From the NCBI RefSeq assembly GCF_002726155.1, contig NZ_PBSH01000021.1:1-55878 (forward strand): DNA of 55,878 nucleotides, in the 5' to 3' direction. The position numbers and the translations under genes are program-made. The number at the start of each line of letters is the position of its first letter. The stretch's first letter is position 1. The notes beneath the pieces were generated by a model. It saw only the letters and a list, made by a program, of their open reading frames with translations, was not told where the DNA came from and did not search any database. Shown piece after piece: positions 9,167 through 17,448 of this stretch. Source of the stretch: Alcanivorax sp. GTDB lineage: Bacteria > Pseudomonadota > Gammaproteobacteria > Pseudomonadales > Alcanivoracaceae.

Positions 9167-9753
9167 TGAGTGATACCAACGGAACCGGAAACCCCGACAA
9201 GACCCGTATCAACCGGGTCATCACCCGCACCGGGGATGCAGGCGAAACCGGCCTGGCAGACGGTTCACGGGTGAGCAAGTTTCACCCGCGCATCGTGGTA
9301 CTGGGCGAGCTGGACGAACTGAACAGCGCCCTGGGCGTGCTGCGCGCCCGAACGCTGGATAGCGATCTGGACGCGGTACTGGGCCTGGTTCAGCAAATGC
9401 TGTTCGACATCGGCGGCGAGCTGGCCATTCCCGGCCACCGCGCCATTGATGACCATGACTTGGTGGAAGTGGAATCCCAGGCCGATACCATCAATGCCGA
9501 ACTCCCCCCACTGAAAGAGTTTGTGCTCCCCGGCGGCCACCCGGATGCCGCCTGGTGCCACCACTGCCGCACCGTGGCACGCCGCCTGGAACGCCACGTT
9601 ATTGCCTTGCACGAGGCCGACGAAGAGGCGGTTAATCCGGTGAGCCAGGCGTTGATCAATCGACTCTCTGATCTGCTGTTCGTGATGGCCCGGCTCATCA
9701 ACCTGCGCCACGAACACCCGGAAACCCTGTGGGTACCAAAGGCGGACCGGTAA
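9166..9753 (+). CDS. PduO-type corrinoid adenosyltransferase
   Basis: This enzyme transfers the adenosyl group of ATP to cob(I)alamin or cob(I)yrinate, making the coenzyme form of B12. The 195-residue protein has the PduO signature RTGDAGETGLADGSRVSK (about 23-40), GELDELNSALG, and the C-terminal SQALINRLSDLLFVMARLIN with the conserved arginines. It is translationally coupled to the TonB-dependent receptor by a TAATG overlap, so uptake and activation of a corrinoid are probably made together. The family is trimeric and unrelated to CobA/BtuR. Function is well supported; the exact corrinoid substrate is not. Confidence 0.92.
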   Translation: MSDTNGTGNPDKTRINRVITRTGDAGETGLADGSRVSKFHPRIVVLGELDELNSALGVLRARTLDSDLDAVLGLVQQMLFDIGGELAIPGHRAIDDHDLVEVESQADTINAELPPLKEFVLPGGHPDAAWCHHCRTVARRLERHVIALHEADEEAVNPVSQALINRLSDLLFVMARLINLRHEHPETLWVPKADR

Positions 9754-9909
9754 ATGAGTGCCGGACGCCCCATGCTCGACGCCTGACGTAAAAAACACGC
9801 TCCAACGGCTTCATGTCCGGCGTAGCCGCATTATGGAAAGATTGTGCAAACCAGCCCACCTCTACCGCTCGCGCGCTACACTGACTGTCCTGACTGACGA
9901 TGTAGCGCC

Positions 9910-11265
9910 ATGGGCATTCGCAATAAACTGTTTCTGATCTTCCTGGGCACCTTCCTGGTCCTGATTGTGGCGGCCAGCGGGTTCTATTACCTGTCTTTCG
10001 TGCGCAGCCTGGATACCTACCTGGACGAACGCCAGCAATCCCAGGTAGAACGGCTGGCCGATCACCTGGGCACGCTCTATCAACAGCAGGGCTCCTGGCA
10101 GTTTCTGCGCGACGATCCCCGTCGCTTGAAGCGACTTTACTGGCTGGCCGGTGATCGGGAAGAAGGCAAAGACGACCGCGGCGACCACCGCCACCTGCAA
10201 CTGCTCGATGCCCGCAAGCGTGTGCTGCTTGGCCCGCCTGCCCCGGAAAAATACCGTGTCGATGTGCCCATTCAGGATAACCACCGCATCGTGGGTTATC
10301 TGACTTACCCAGACCAGGAAGCCATTCGCGATAAACTCGACCGCCGTTTCATGGGCCGCCAGCTTCGCTTTGCCCTGTGGATGCTGTGCGTAGGGCTCGG
10401 CCTGTCTCTGCTGGTTTCCTGGCTGCTGGCCCGCCACCTGGTGGCACCGATTCTGGCGCTTTCCCGCCATACCGCTGAACTGCAGGAAGGTAACTACGAC
10501 TCTCGTCTGGCCAGCGACCGCCGGGATGAGCTCGGCACCTTGACCCGTCAGGTTGACCAGTTAGCCGAGCGTCTCGACCAGGGCCAGCAGGCACGGCAAC
10601 GCTGGTTCTCGGATATCGCCCATGAGCTACGCACCCCGGTGGCGATTCTCCAGGGCGAGCTGGAAGCACTGTGCGATGGCATACGTCCCCTGAATCAGGA
10701 AAACCTGAAAGGGCTGGAAAGTGAAGTCGCTCAACTGACCCACCTGATTAACGACTTGCACGACCTGGCGTTGGCCGACGGCGGCAACCTGCGCTATCAG
10801 TTCCGCCAGGAAGACTTGAGCAGCCTGGTGGAAGAGGTACTCGACAGTTATCGAGGTGCGTTCGCGCAGCGTGACATCACCTGCAAAATCACTCTTCCCG
10901 ACCAGGCCGTGATCCAGCAGGATCCCGTGCGGCTGCGCCAGTTACTGGATAACCTGTTCCAGAACAGTCTCAAGTACACCGCCGACGGCGGCGAGTTAGC
11001 CGTCTCCCTGAACCAACAGAAAGACGACACCTGGTTGCTGGTGGTGGATGACAGCGCCCCCGGCGTTCCCGACGACGCCCTGCCCAAACTGTTTGATCAC
11101 CTCTACCGGGTAGAAAGCTCCCGCAACCGCCGTACCGGCGGGGCTGGCCTGGGGCTCGCTATTTGCCTGCGCATTGTTGAGGCCCACGGCGGCACTGTTC
11201 ATGCAGAGCACAGCCCTCTGGGTGGCGTTCGCATCCTGATATCACTACCGGGAGACACCCAATGA
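9910..11265 (+). CDS. baeS: Envelope-stress sensor histidine kinase BaeS
   Basis: The 451-residue kinase spans the inner membrane twice (about 7-29 and 152-176) with a periplasmic domain of about 120 residues between, rich in charged residues. A HAMP segment follows, then the HisKA box FSDIAHELRTPVAIL with His238. The HATPase domain has the N box LLDNLFQNSLKYT, the G1 box VVDDSAPGV and the G2 box GGAGLGLAI. In E. coli BaeS responds to indole, flavonoids and misfolded envelope proteins. The BaeS call rests on the partner gene, which is a clear BaeR, and on the Spy-like gene downstream. The stop overlaps baeR by four bases. Confidence 0.85.
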   Translation: MGIRNKLFLIFLGTFLVLIVAASGFYYLSFVRSLDTYLDERQQSQVERLADHLGTLYQQQGSWQFLRDDPRRLKRLYWLAGDREEGKDDRGDHRHLQLLDARKRVLLGPPAPEKYRVDVPIQDNHRIVGYLTYPDQEAIRDKLDRRFMGRQLRFALWMLCVGLGLSLLVSWLLARHLVAPILALSRHTAELQEGNYDSRLASDRRDELGTLTRQVDQLAERLDQGQQARQRWFSDIAHELRTPVAILQGELEALCDGIRPLNQENLKGLESEVAQLTHLINDLHDLALADGGNLRYQFRQEDLSSLVEEVLDSYRGAFAQRDITCKITLPDQAVIQQDPVRLRQLLDNLFQNSLKYTADGGELAVSLNQQKDDTWLLVVDDSAPGVPDDALPKLFDHLYRVESSRNRRTGGAGLGLAICLRIVEAHGGTVHAEHSPLGGVRILISLPGDTQ

Positions 11266-11945
11266 GCCGCATCCTGATCGTGGAAGATGAACCGCGCCTG
11301 TCACAGCTGGTGGCGGATTACCTTCATCACGCCCATTACCAGACCGAGCAGACAGACAGCGCCAAGGTCGCCATCACTCTGGCCCGTGAGCAATCCTTTC
11401 AGGCCGTGCTGCTGGATTTGATGCTGCCCGACGGAGACGGCATGGAAGTGTGCAAGGCCATCCGCCAGCACAGCAACGTGCCGATCCTCATGGTCACCGC
11501 CCGGGTAGATGAAGTGGACCGGCTGCTGGGCCTGGAACTGGGCGCCGATGATTACATCTGCAAACCGTTTAGCCCTCGCGAACTGGTGGCTCGGGTAAAA
11601 GCCGTGCTACGCCGCGCCAACCCGGAACCCAGCGGGCAAGCCCATGCATTGCAACTCGATGAAGAACGCTATGAAGCCATCCTCAAACAACCACAGGGCC
11701 AGCAGCGCATCGCCCTCACCGCTATCGAATTTGCCCTGCTCGCCACCCTGTCCCGCCAACCCGGCCGCATCTGGTCCCGGGACCAGTTAATGGACGAAAT
11801 CTATCAAGACCACCGCGTGGTTTCCGACCGCACCATCGACAGCCATATCCGCAAACTGCGCCGCAAACTCAGCGACGGCGACGAACAATCCCATGACTGG
11901 ATTGGCAGTGTGTACGGCGTGGGGTATAGGTTGGAAACGCCGTAA
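11262..11945 (+). CDS. baeR: Response regulator BaeR (OmpR family)
   Basis: The 227-residue regulator has a receiver domain (1-115) with acidic pocket EDE at 8-10, phosphoacceptor Asp52, and Lys101 in ICKPFSPRELVARVKAVLRR, a stretch typical of BaeR. A winged-helix DNA-binding domain (about 130-225) follows with LTAIEFALLATL, RDQLMDEIY and DRTIDSHIRKLRRKL. It is phosphorylated by BaeS and in E. coli activates spy and multidrug efflux genes. The ATGA overlap with baeS shows co-translation. A Spy-like gene lies about 300 bases downstream, beyond a repeat region, and is the obvious candidate target. Confidence 0.9.
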   Translation: MSRILIVEDEPRLSQLVADYLHHAHYQTEQTDSAKVAITLAREQSFQAVLLDLMLPDGDGMEVCKAIRQHSNVPILMVTARVDEVDRLLGLELGADDYICKPFSPRELVARVKAVLRRANPEPSGQAHALQLDEERYEAILKQPQGQQRIALTAIEFALLATLSRQPGRIWSRDQLMDEIYQDHRVVSDRTIDSHIRKLRRKLSDGDEQSHDWIGSVYGVGYRLETP

Positions 11946-11959
11946 CACCACCGCCTACT

Positions 11960-12086
11960 TGTAGGAGTTCCCTTCCAGGGGACGAACCTCGCGAAGCGAG
12001 GCGCTAGACGGGCGTTCCGCACGATTGATCGCCTTTCGGGGATTCCGTGCTGCGCACGGTTCGTCCCCTGGAAGGGAACTCCTACA
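11960..12086. repeat. REP-like pair in a perfect 29-bp inverted repeat
   Basis: The left arm (11960-11988, beginning TGTAGGAGTTCCC) is matched perfectly by its reverse complement at 12058-12086, with 69 bases between. Overlapping the inner end of each arm is a small perfect hairpin, one of CCTCGC/GCGAGG (11987-12001) and one of CCGTGC/GCACGG (12045-12059). Two head-to-head units with a conserved TGTAGGAG start look like the bacterial interspersed mosaic elements built from REP sequences in Pseudomonas. No RAYT transposase is in the window. Confidence 0.85.
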
Positions 12087-12126
12087 GCACAAATCAGGCG
12101 TCGTTGCGGTTTTGATTTTCCTTGCA

Positions 12127-12154
12127 GCCCGTAGCTCGCAGCTAGTAACTGCTT
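12127..12154 (+). repeat. Heptad array, copy B
   Basis: There are four 7-bp units following (G/A)CNNGNN (for example GCTCGCA then GCTAGTA), preceded by TTTTCCTTGCA and ending in ACTGCTT. Framing and length are the same as in copies A and F. Confidence 0.7.
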
Positions 12155-12247
12155 CTTCCACATTTCCTGCATATTCCTTGCACCTTGTTACGCAATACTC
12201 TCCCCATCACATTCAAGGACTCAATGGAGTCATAAGGAGAGAGCCCC

Positions 12248-12556
12248 ATGAAAAAAATCGCTATCGTTATTCTTGCCGTTTTTGCCACATCAGCTTTTGC
12301 CATGGGTCCCGGTCACCGGGGCGGTGAAAAAATGGTTGAGCACATGACCCAAAAACTGGAATTGACCGACGCGCAAAGCGCCCAGTTGACGACCGTCTTC
12401 GAAGAGCAGGGTGAAAAAATGAAAGCCTTGCACGATGAGACACAGGCAAAGATAAACGCGCTACTGACCCCCGAGCAGCAAGAAAAGCTCGCGCAAATGA
12501 AGGAAGACCGTAAAGAGCGCCGCGACGACCGCCACGAAAAGCGCAAAGAACGTTAA
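12248..12556 (+). CDS. Spy/CpxP-like periplasmic protein
   Basis: The 102-residue precursor has a clear signal peptide (MKKIAIVILAVFATSAFA, cleavage after residue 18). The mature protein is helical and highly charged, with two LTxxQ-type motifs, LTDAQ (about 38) and LTPEQ (about 76), as in the Spy/CpxP family. It ends in a Lys/Arg/Asp-rich tail. Spy is an ATP-independent periplasmic chaperone and CpxP is a feedback inhibitor. The position directly downstream of baeSR favours a Spy-like role in a BaeR regulon. It is shorter than E. coli Spy (161 residues). GGAGAG lies before the ATG. Confidence 0.8.
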   Translation: MKKIAIVILAVFATSAFAMGPGHRGGEKMVEHMTQKLELTDAQSAQLTTVFEEQGEKMKALHDETQAKINALLTPEQQEKLAQMKEDRKERRDDRHEKRKER

Positions 12557-12579
12557 TTCATTAACGCTACACCGCTAAC

Positions 12580-12607
12580 AAAAAGGCCTTCATATGAAGG
12601 CCTTTTT
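12580..12607. terminator. Bidirectional intrinsic terminator, Spy-like gene / aceF
   Basis: AAAAAGGCCTTCAT pairs with ATGAAGGCCTTTTT around a central dyad, with A-tract and T-tract on either side. It lies between two convergent genes and can stop transcription from both. Confidence 0.9.
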
Positions 12608-12639
12608 AATTTGCGTACGTTGCCTTTTCAGGCCTCTTT

Positions 12640-14403
12640 TCACAACAACGCCTGGCGCATATCCGTCAACAATCGGCTCAGGTACGTCGTAAACCGCGCC
12701 GCCGCTGCACCATCGATGACCCGGTGATCATAGGACAAGCTCATCGGCAGCATCAGTCGCGGCTGGAACTGATTGCCATCCCACACCGGTTGCATATCGG
12801 AACGGCTCACGCCAAGAATTGCCACTTCCGGCCAGTTTACAATCGGGGTAAACGCCGTACCGCCAATACCGCCCAAAGACGAAATACTGAAGGTCCCCCC
12901 CTTCATGTCGGCAGGTGTCAGTTTGCGGTTACGAGCTTTCTCGGCCAGCTCTCCCATTTCCAGGGCAATCTCCTTGAGGCCTTTCTTGTCCGCATTTTTG
13001 ATCACCGGCACGACCAGGCCATTGGGCGTATCCACCGCTATACCAATATTGATATAGCCCTTCTCAATCAAGGCTTCCCCACTGTTCTCCAGCGAACTGT
13101 TAAAACGAGGATACTCCTTCAGGGCACGGGCGCAGGCAGTCACCAGGAACGCAAGCATGGTGAGCTTGACGCCTTCGCGCTCCAGGCGCTTGTTCTGGCT
13201 TTTGCGGAACGCTTCCAGGTCGGTGATATCCGCATTGTCATGCTGCGTCACATGGGGAATGGTCAACCAGGAACGCGTCAAATTCTGAGCAGAGACCTTG
13301 CGAAGCTTGTTCAACTCAACCCGCTCGATGTCACCGAACTGACTGAAATCGATTTCCGGCAATTCCACTGCCAACCCACCACCGGCAGGTTGCGGTGCCC
13401 CTTCCAACCGCTGCTTCACATAAGCATGCACATCATCTTTGAGAATGCGCTCTTTCGGGCCTGTGGCGGTGACCAGGGATAAATCCACCCCGGTCTCACG
13501 GGCCAGCTTGCGCACTGCCGGGCCTGCGTGAACCGGTTTGGACGGGGACCCGCCATTATGAACAGCTTGCGTTCGTGACGGGGAGGCAGATGCTTCTTTC
13601 TGCACAGACCTGCCTTGCGGCGGTGCTTCGGATTTTTTGCCTGCTGTCTCTTTTTCTCCGTTCTTTACGCCCTCGGCATCATCGCCTTTGTCACTATCAG
13701 ATTCTGCCTGCTCTGCTTCTGCCGAGGCTGAACCACCGGCAACAACCAGAGTAATCAGCGCATCACCGGTACCGACCTTGTCTCCGACACTAACGCTGAC
13801 TGACTCTACCTTGCCGGCCTTCGGAGACGGAATCTCCAGCGACGCCTTGTCCGATTCCACCACTACGATGACTTGTTCTTCATCGAGCTCGTCACCCACA
13901 GACACATTCACTTCGATAATTTCAGCGGCATCAATATCTCCAAGATCCGGCACCTTCACCGTTTCCGTACTGCCGCCTGTCTGCTTCTCTGTGTTCTCAT
14001 CCCTGGCGTTGTCATCCTTGCCGCCGGATGGGGCGTCGTCCGGTGATGCCTTCTCATTTGACGCCTGTTCAGCATCGTTCTTTTCTGTTTTGCTGTCCTT
14101 GCTGTCTGCAGGCTCGGATGAGGAAGCCGTCACGCCTTCATCACCCTGCCCACCGTTCTCGCCTTCTTCGGCTTCCAGCTCCATCAGTGCATCGCCTTCC
14201 TTGACCCGGTCGCCCACTTTCACACTGATAGCTGCAACTTTTCCGCCCTGCGGCGCGGGCACTTCCACCGTGGCCTTGTCGGACTCAAGCACAATGATAG
14301 TGTCTTCGGCGCTAATGGTATCGCCGACTTTCACGCTGATCTCGATGATATCAACAGGATCACTGCTGCCCACATCGGGAACATGAATTTGCGTTTTACT
14401 CAC
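12640..14403 (-). CDS. aceF: Pyruvate dehydrogenase E2, dihydrolipoamide acetyltransferase
   Basis: AceF is the core of the pyruvate dehydrogenase complex and passes the acetyl group to CoA. The 587-residue protein has two lipoyl domains with lipoylated lysines Lys43 (SDKATVEVP) and Lys186 (SDKASLEIP). A peripheral-subunit-binding domain follows near 292-330 (AVRKLARETGVDL), then a catalytic domain ending with SYDHRVIDGAAAARF, which holds the active histidine and aspartate. Both inter-domain linkers are rich in Asp, Glu, Lys and Ser rather than Ala/Pro as in E. coli. It sits 52 bases after aceE in the same operon. Confidence 0.96.
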   Translation of the reverse strand: MSKTQIHVPDVGSSDPVDIIEISVKVGDTISAEDTIIVLESDKATVEVPAPQGGKVAAISVKVGDRVKEGDALMELEAEEGENGGQGDEGVTASSSEPADSKDSKTEKNDAEQASNEKASPDDAPSGGKDDNARDENTEKQTGGSTETVKVPDLGDIDAAEIIEVNVSVGDELDEEQVIVVVESDKASLEIPSPKAGKVESVSVSVGDKVGTGDALITLVVAGGSASAEAEQAESDSDKGDDAEGVKNGEKETAGKKSEAPPQGRSVQKEASASPSRTQAVHNGGSPSKPVHAGPAVRKLARETGVDLSLVTATGPKERILKDDVHAYVKQRLEGAPQPAGGGLAVELPEIDFSQFGDIERVELNKLRKVSAQNLTRSWLTIPHVTQHDNADITDLEAFRKSQNKRLEREGVKLTMLAFLVTACARALKEYPRFNSSLENSGEALIEKGYINIGIAVDTPNGLVVPVIKNADKKGLKEIALEMGELAEKARNRKLTPADMKGGTFSISSLGGIGGTAFTPIVNWPEVAILGVSRSDMQPVWDGNQFQPRLMLPMSLSYDHRVIDGAAAARFTTYLSRLLTDMRQALL

Positions 14404-14455
14404 ACCGTAACTCCTTATAGTGAGATCACTGATCGGTAATCAATGACGGGTGCGA

Positions 14456-17134
14456 TCAATGCATAACCGGATAGGGTTTATCCGTATCAATGCCATACTT
14501 TTCGATAGCCTGTTTCACCACTGCAGCGTCAACTTTGCCTTCTTTACGCAAGGCATTCAGAGCTGCCAGCACCACAAAGTAACGGTCGACTTCAAAGAAG
14601 TGGCGTAACTTCTGGCGTGAATCACTGCGCCCGAAACCATCAGTGCCCAGCACCGAATACGGGGCTTTCACCCAGGGGCGAATCTGATCCGCAAAGGCGC
14701 GCATGTAGTCGGTAGACGCAATCACCGGACCCGCACGACCCTCCAGGCATTTCTCCACCCAGTTCGGTGCGCGATCTTTTTCCGGGTTGAGCATGTCATC
14801 ACGGTCCATGCGTAGCCCTTCGCGGCGCAGTTCGTTGAAGCTGGTGACACTCCATACATCTGCCGCCACACCGAAGTCTTCACGCAACAGGTCCGCAGCC
14901 GCTTCCACTTCACGCAATATGGTACCGCTACCCAATAGCTGAACCCGCGGAGTTTTCTTGGTTTTCGGTTTTCCTTCGCGCAACAAATACATGCCCTTGC
15001 GGATACCTTCTTCTGCACCTTCCGGCATGGCACCGTGCATGTAGTTTTCATTCATCAGGGTGAGGTAATAGAACACCTTCTCGTTGTCCTCATACATGCG
15101 TCTGAGGCCATCCTGAAGAATCACGGCCAACTCGTAGCTGTAGGTGGGGTCGTAGCTGACACAGTTCGGCACCGTGCCGGCCAGAATATGGCTGTGGCCA
15201 TCCTGGTGCTGCAGCCCTTCGCCGTTAAGCGTGGTGCGCCCGGCAGTGGCACCCAGCAGGAAGCCCCGTGCTTGTGAGTCCCCTGCCGCCCAGGCCAGGT
15301 CGCCCACGCGCTGAAAGCCGAACATGGAGTAATAGATGTAGAACGGGATCAGAGTAAAGTCATGGACGCTGTAGCTAGTGGCCGCGGCCAGCCAGCCGGA
15401 CATGGCGCCCGCTTCGTTGATACCCTCTTCGAGAATACGGCCTTTCTTGTCCTCCCGGTAATACATAACCTGGCCGGCATCTTCCGGCTCGTACTTCTGA
15501 CCACCGGACGAATAGATGCCCAACTGGCGAAACAACCCTTCCATGCCAAACGTCCGTGCCTCATCGGGGACAATCGGCACCACGCGCTCACCAATCTGTT
15601 TGTCCTTGATCAACGTACTCATCATTCGCACGAAGGCCATGGTGGTGGAAATCTCACGATCACCGCTGCCTTCCAGGAAATTGGCAAACACATCCAGCCC
15701 GGGAATGGTCAATTGCTGGCTGGCTTTCTGGCGCCGCACGGGCATATAACCACCCAGCTTGTCGCGCTGCTCTTTCATGTAACGCAGCTCGGCAGAATCT
15801 TCTGCCGGGCGGTAATAGGGCACCTCTTCCAGCTGCTCATCGGTGAACGGCATGTCGAAGCGATCGCGGAAATCCTTCAGGCTTTCCAGATCAAGCTTCT
15901 TCATCTGGTGGGTCTTGTTGACGGCTTCACCCGCACCCGTGGCATAGCCTTTGACTGTCTTGGCCAGAATCACCGTGGGCCGGCCAGTGTGGTTTACCGC
16001 CGCGTGGTACGCCGCGTACACCTTGAACGGATCGTGGCCGCCCCGGTTCAGACGATAGACGTCTTCGTCGCTCATGTGCTCGACGAGTTTCTTCAGTTCC
16101 GGGTTCTCGCCAAAGAAATGTTCGCGGGTGTAAGCGCCCCCGTTTTTCTTGTAGGCTTGGTATTCCCCATCCACACACTCTTCCATGCGGCGGCGTAACA
16201 GACCTTCGCTGTCTTTTTCCAACAGCGGGTCCCACAGGCGCCCCCACACTACCTTGATCACGTTCCAACCGGCACCGCGGAACACGCCTTCCAGCTCTTG
16301 GATGATTTTGCCGTTGCCACGCACCGGGCCATCCAGCCGCTGCAGATTACAGTTCACCACGAACACCAGATTATCCAGCTTCTCGCGGCCGGCCAGAGCC
16401 AGTGCGCCCAAGGACTCCGGCTCGTCCATTTCACCGTCACCCAGGAATGCCCAAACCTTGCGGTTGTCCTGCTGGATCAGTTCCCGGTTCTGCAGGTACT
16501 TCATGATGTGAGCCTGGTAGATGGCCTGAATCGGCCCCAAACCCATGGATACAGTGGGAAATTGCCAGAAGTCTGGCATTAGCCAGGGATGGGGGTAGGA
16601 CGACAGCCCCTTGCCATCGACTTCCCGCCGAAAGTTATCCAGTTGCTCTTCGCTAATGCGTCCTTCCAGGTAGGCCCGCGCGTACACGCCTGGCGCCGAG
16701 TGCCCCTGAAAGAACACCAGGTCACCCTCGTTCTCGTCACTGGGAGCACGGAAGAAATGGTTGAACCCCACATCATAAAGCGTGGCAGATGAGGCAAAAG
16801 AGGCAATGTGCCCACCCAACTCATCGTCGTTATCCATGTTGGCCCGCATCACTGTGGCCAGCGCATTCCAGCGCACCAATGAACGAATACGCCGCTCCAT
16901 GAACATATCACCGGGGATAGCCGCTTCGTCCTTGGGAGGGATGGTATTGAGATAGGGGGTGTTGAGATGGGTGCGATAAACGCCCTGTTCCTGGGCTTCG
17001 TTGGTGATGGCATCAAGTAACCAGGCTGCTCGCTCCGGCCCCTCGCGCTCGACAACCGACTCCAGGGCTTCGAGCCATTCCCGGGTTTCTGCGGGATCAA
17101 CGTCATCAAAAAAACTGCGTTTTTGCATGGGCAT
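14456..17134 (-). CDS. aceE: Pyruvate dehydrogenase E1 component (homodimeric type)
   Basis: AceE decarboxylates pyruvate with thiamine diphosphate and loads acetyl onto the lipoyl groups of AceF. The 892-residue length matches the homodimeric E1 family. The thiamine-binding motif GDGEMDEPESLGAL lies near residues 230-243, and the family start DDVDPAETREWLEAL is present. Two in-frame ATGs lie six bases apart; AAGGA fits either. aceF follows. The leader is preceded by a terminator that seals off ampDE, so aceEF is its own transcription unit. No pdhR regulator gene or clear PdhR box is visible. Confidence 0.97.
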   Translation of the reverse strand: MPMQKRSFFDDVDPAETREWLEALESVVEREGPERAAWLLDAITNEAQEQGVYRTHLNTPYLNTIPPKDEAAIPGDMFMERRIRSLVRWNALATVMRANMDNDDELGGHIASFASSATLYDVGFNHFFRAPSDENEGDLVFFQGHSAPGVYARAYLEGRISEEQLDNFRREVDGKGLSSYPHPWLMPDFWQFPTVSMGLGPIQAIYQAHIMKYLQNRELIQQDNRKVWAFLGDGEMDEPESLGALALAGREKLDNLVFVVNCNLQRLDGPVRGNGKIIQELEGVFRGAGWNVIKVVWGRLWDPLLEKDSEGLLRRRMEECVDGEYQAYKKNGGAYTREHFFGENPELKKLVEHMSDEDVYRLNRGGHDPFKVYAAYHAAVNHTGRPTVILAKTVKGYATGAGEAVNKTHQMKKLDLESLKDFRDRFDMPFTDEQLEEVPYYRPAEDSAELRYMKEQRDKLGGYMPVRRQKASQQLTIPGLDVFANFLEGSGDREISTTMAFVRMMSTLIKDKQIGERVVPIVPDEARTFGMEGLFRQLGIYSSGGQKYEPEDAGQVMYYREDKKGRILEEGINEAGAMSGWLAAATSYSVHDFTLIPFYIYYSMFGFQRVGDLAWAAGDSQARGFLLGATAGRTTLNGEGLQHQDGHSHILAGTVPNCVSYDPTYSYELAVILQDGLRRMYEDNEKVFYYLTLMNENYMHGAMPEGAEEGIRKGMYLLREGKPKTKKTPRVQLLGSGTILREVEAAADLLREDFGVAADVWSVTSFNELRREGLRMDRDDMLNPEKDRAPNWVEKCLEGRAGPVIASTDYMRAFADQIRPWVKAPYSVLGTDGFGRSDSRQKLRHFFEVDRYFVVLAALNALRKEGKVDAAVVKQAIEKYGIDTDKPYPVMH

Positions 17135-17278
17135 GCGTCCTTTTTCGCGTTGCCTTGCGCCGCTGCAGGATCACTGCAACGGCGCTGAAATAAGCCCAAG
17201 GGTGGCTGGGCTTGAGACCTGTGGTCTCACGGCACCGGCGGCTGGGGGCATTTCTGCCAATATCCCCGGTGTTCGTTA

Positions 17279-17309
17279 ATACTAGCGCCGTAGACCGGTT
17301 GGCGGTCAA
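17279..17309 (-). promoter_or_regulatory. Candidate aceEF promoter
   Basis: On the minus strand TTGACC (17304-17309) and TAGTAT (17279-17284) are separated by 19 bp. The hexamers are good but the spacing is long, so this is a weak prediction. Confidence 0.3.
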
Positions 17310-17320
17310 GTTGGCCAGTG

Positions 17321-17364
17321 ACGAAAAAAATCAGCCGACACAATATGTTGGCCATTTTTTTCGT
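17321..17364 (-). terminator. Intrinsic terminator downstream of ampDE
   Basis: The 44-base structure has outer arms ACGAAAAAAAT and ATTTTTTTCGT (perfect 11-bp pair) around an inner stem GCCGACA/TGTTGGC with loop CAATA. The GC stem followed by seven T residues in either direction fits a bidirectional intrinsic terminator. It separates ampDE from aceEF. Confidence 0.8.
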
Positions 17365-17448
17365 TTGTATCGTTATATTGAGCCCTGTGCCAGAGAATGG
17401 AAATTCGACCAACGTCGGCTATCTAGAACTCCTCTCCCACGCTTTAAC

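Larger units (their letters stand above)
11946..12247. other. 302-bp intergenic region between baeR and the Spy-like gene
   Basis: This gap holds a REP-like inverted repeat pair (11960-12086) and a four-unit heptad array (12127-12154). A short leader with a GGAGAG ribosome binding site then precedes the Spy-like gene. No convincing open reading frame is present. I could not pick out a reliable -35/-10 pair for the downstream gene. Confidence 0.7.
17135..17448. other. 314-bp intergenic region between ampE and aceE
   Basis: Read on the minus strand, this gap holds the ampE terminator (17321-17364), then a candidate aceE promoter (17279-17309), then about 145 bases of leader. The leader contains a short hairpin-capable stretch around the GAGACC/GGTCTC pair (17213-17227). 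No coding sequence is evident. Confidence 0.6.

Noticed and set aside
11804..12172. Short frames running through the REP-like inverted repeat
   Set aside because: They are made of repeat sequence and the end of baeR in antisense; no start signal or homology.
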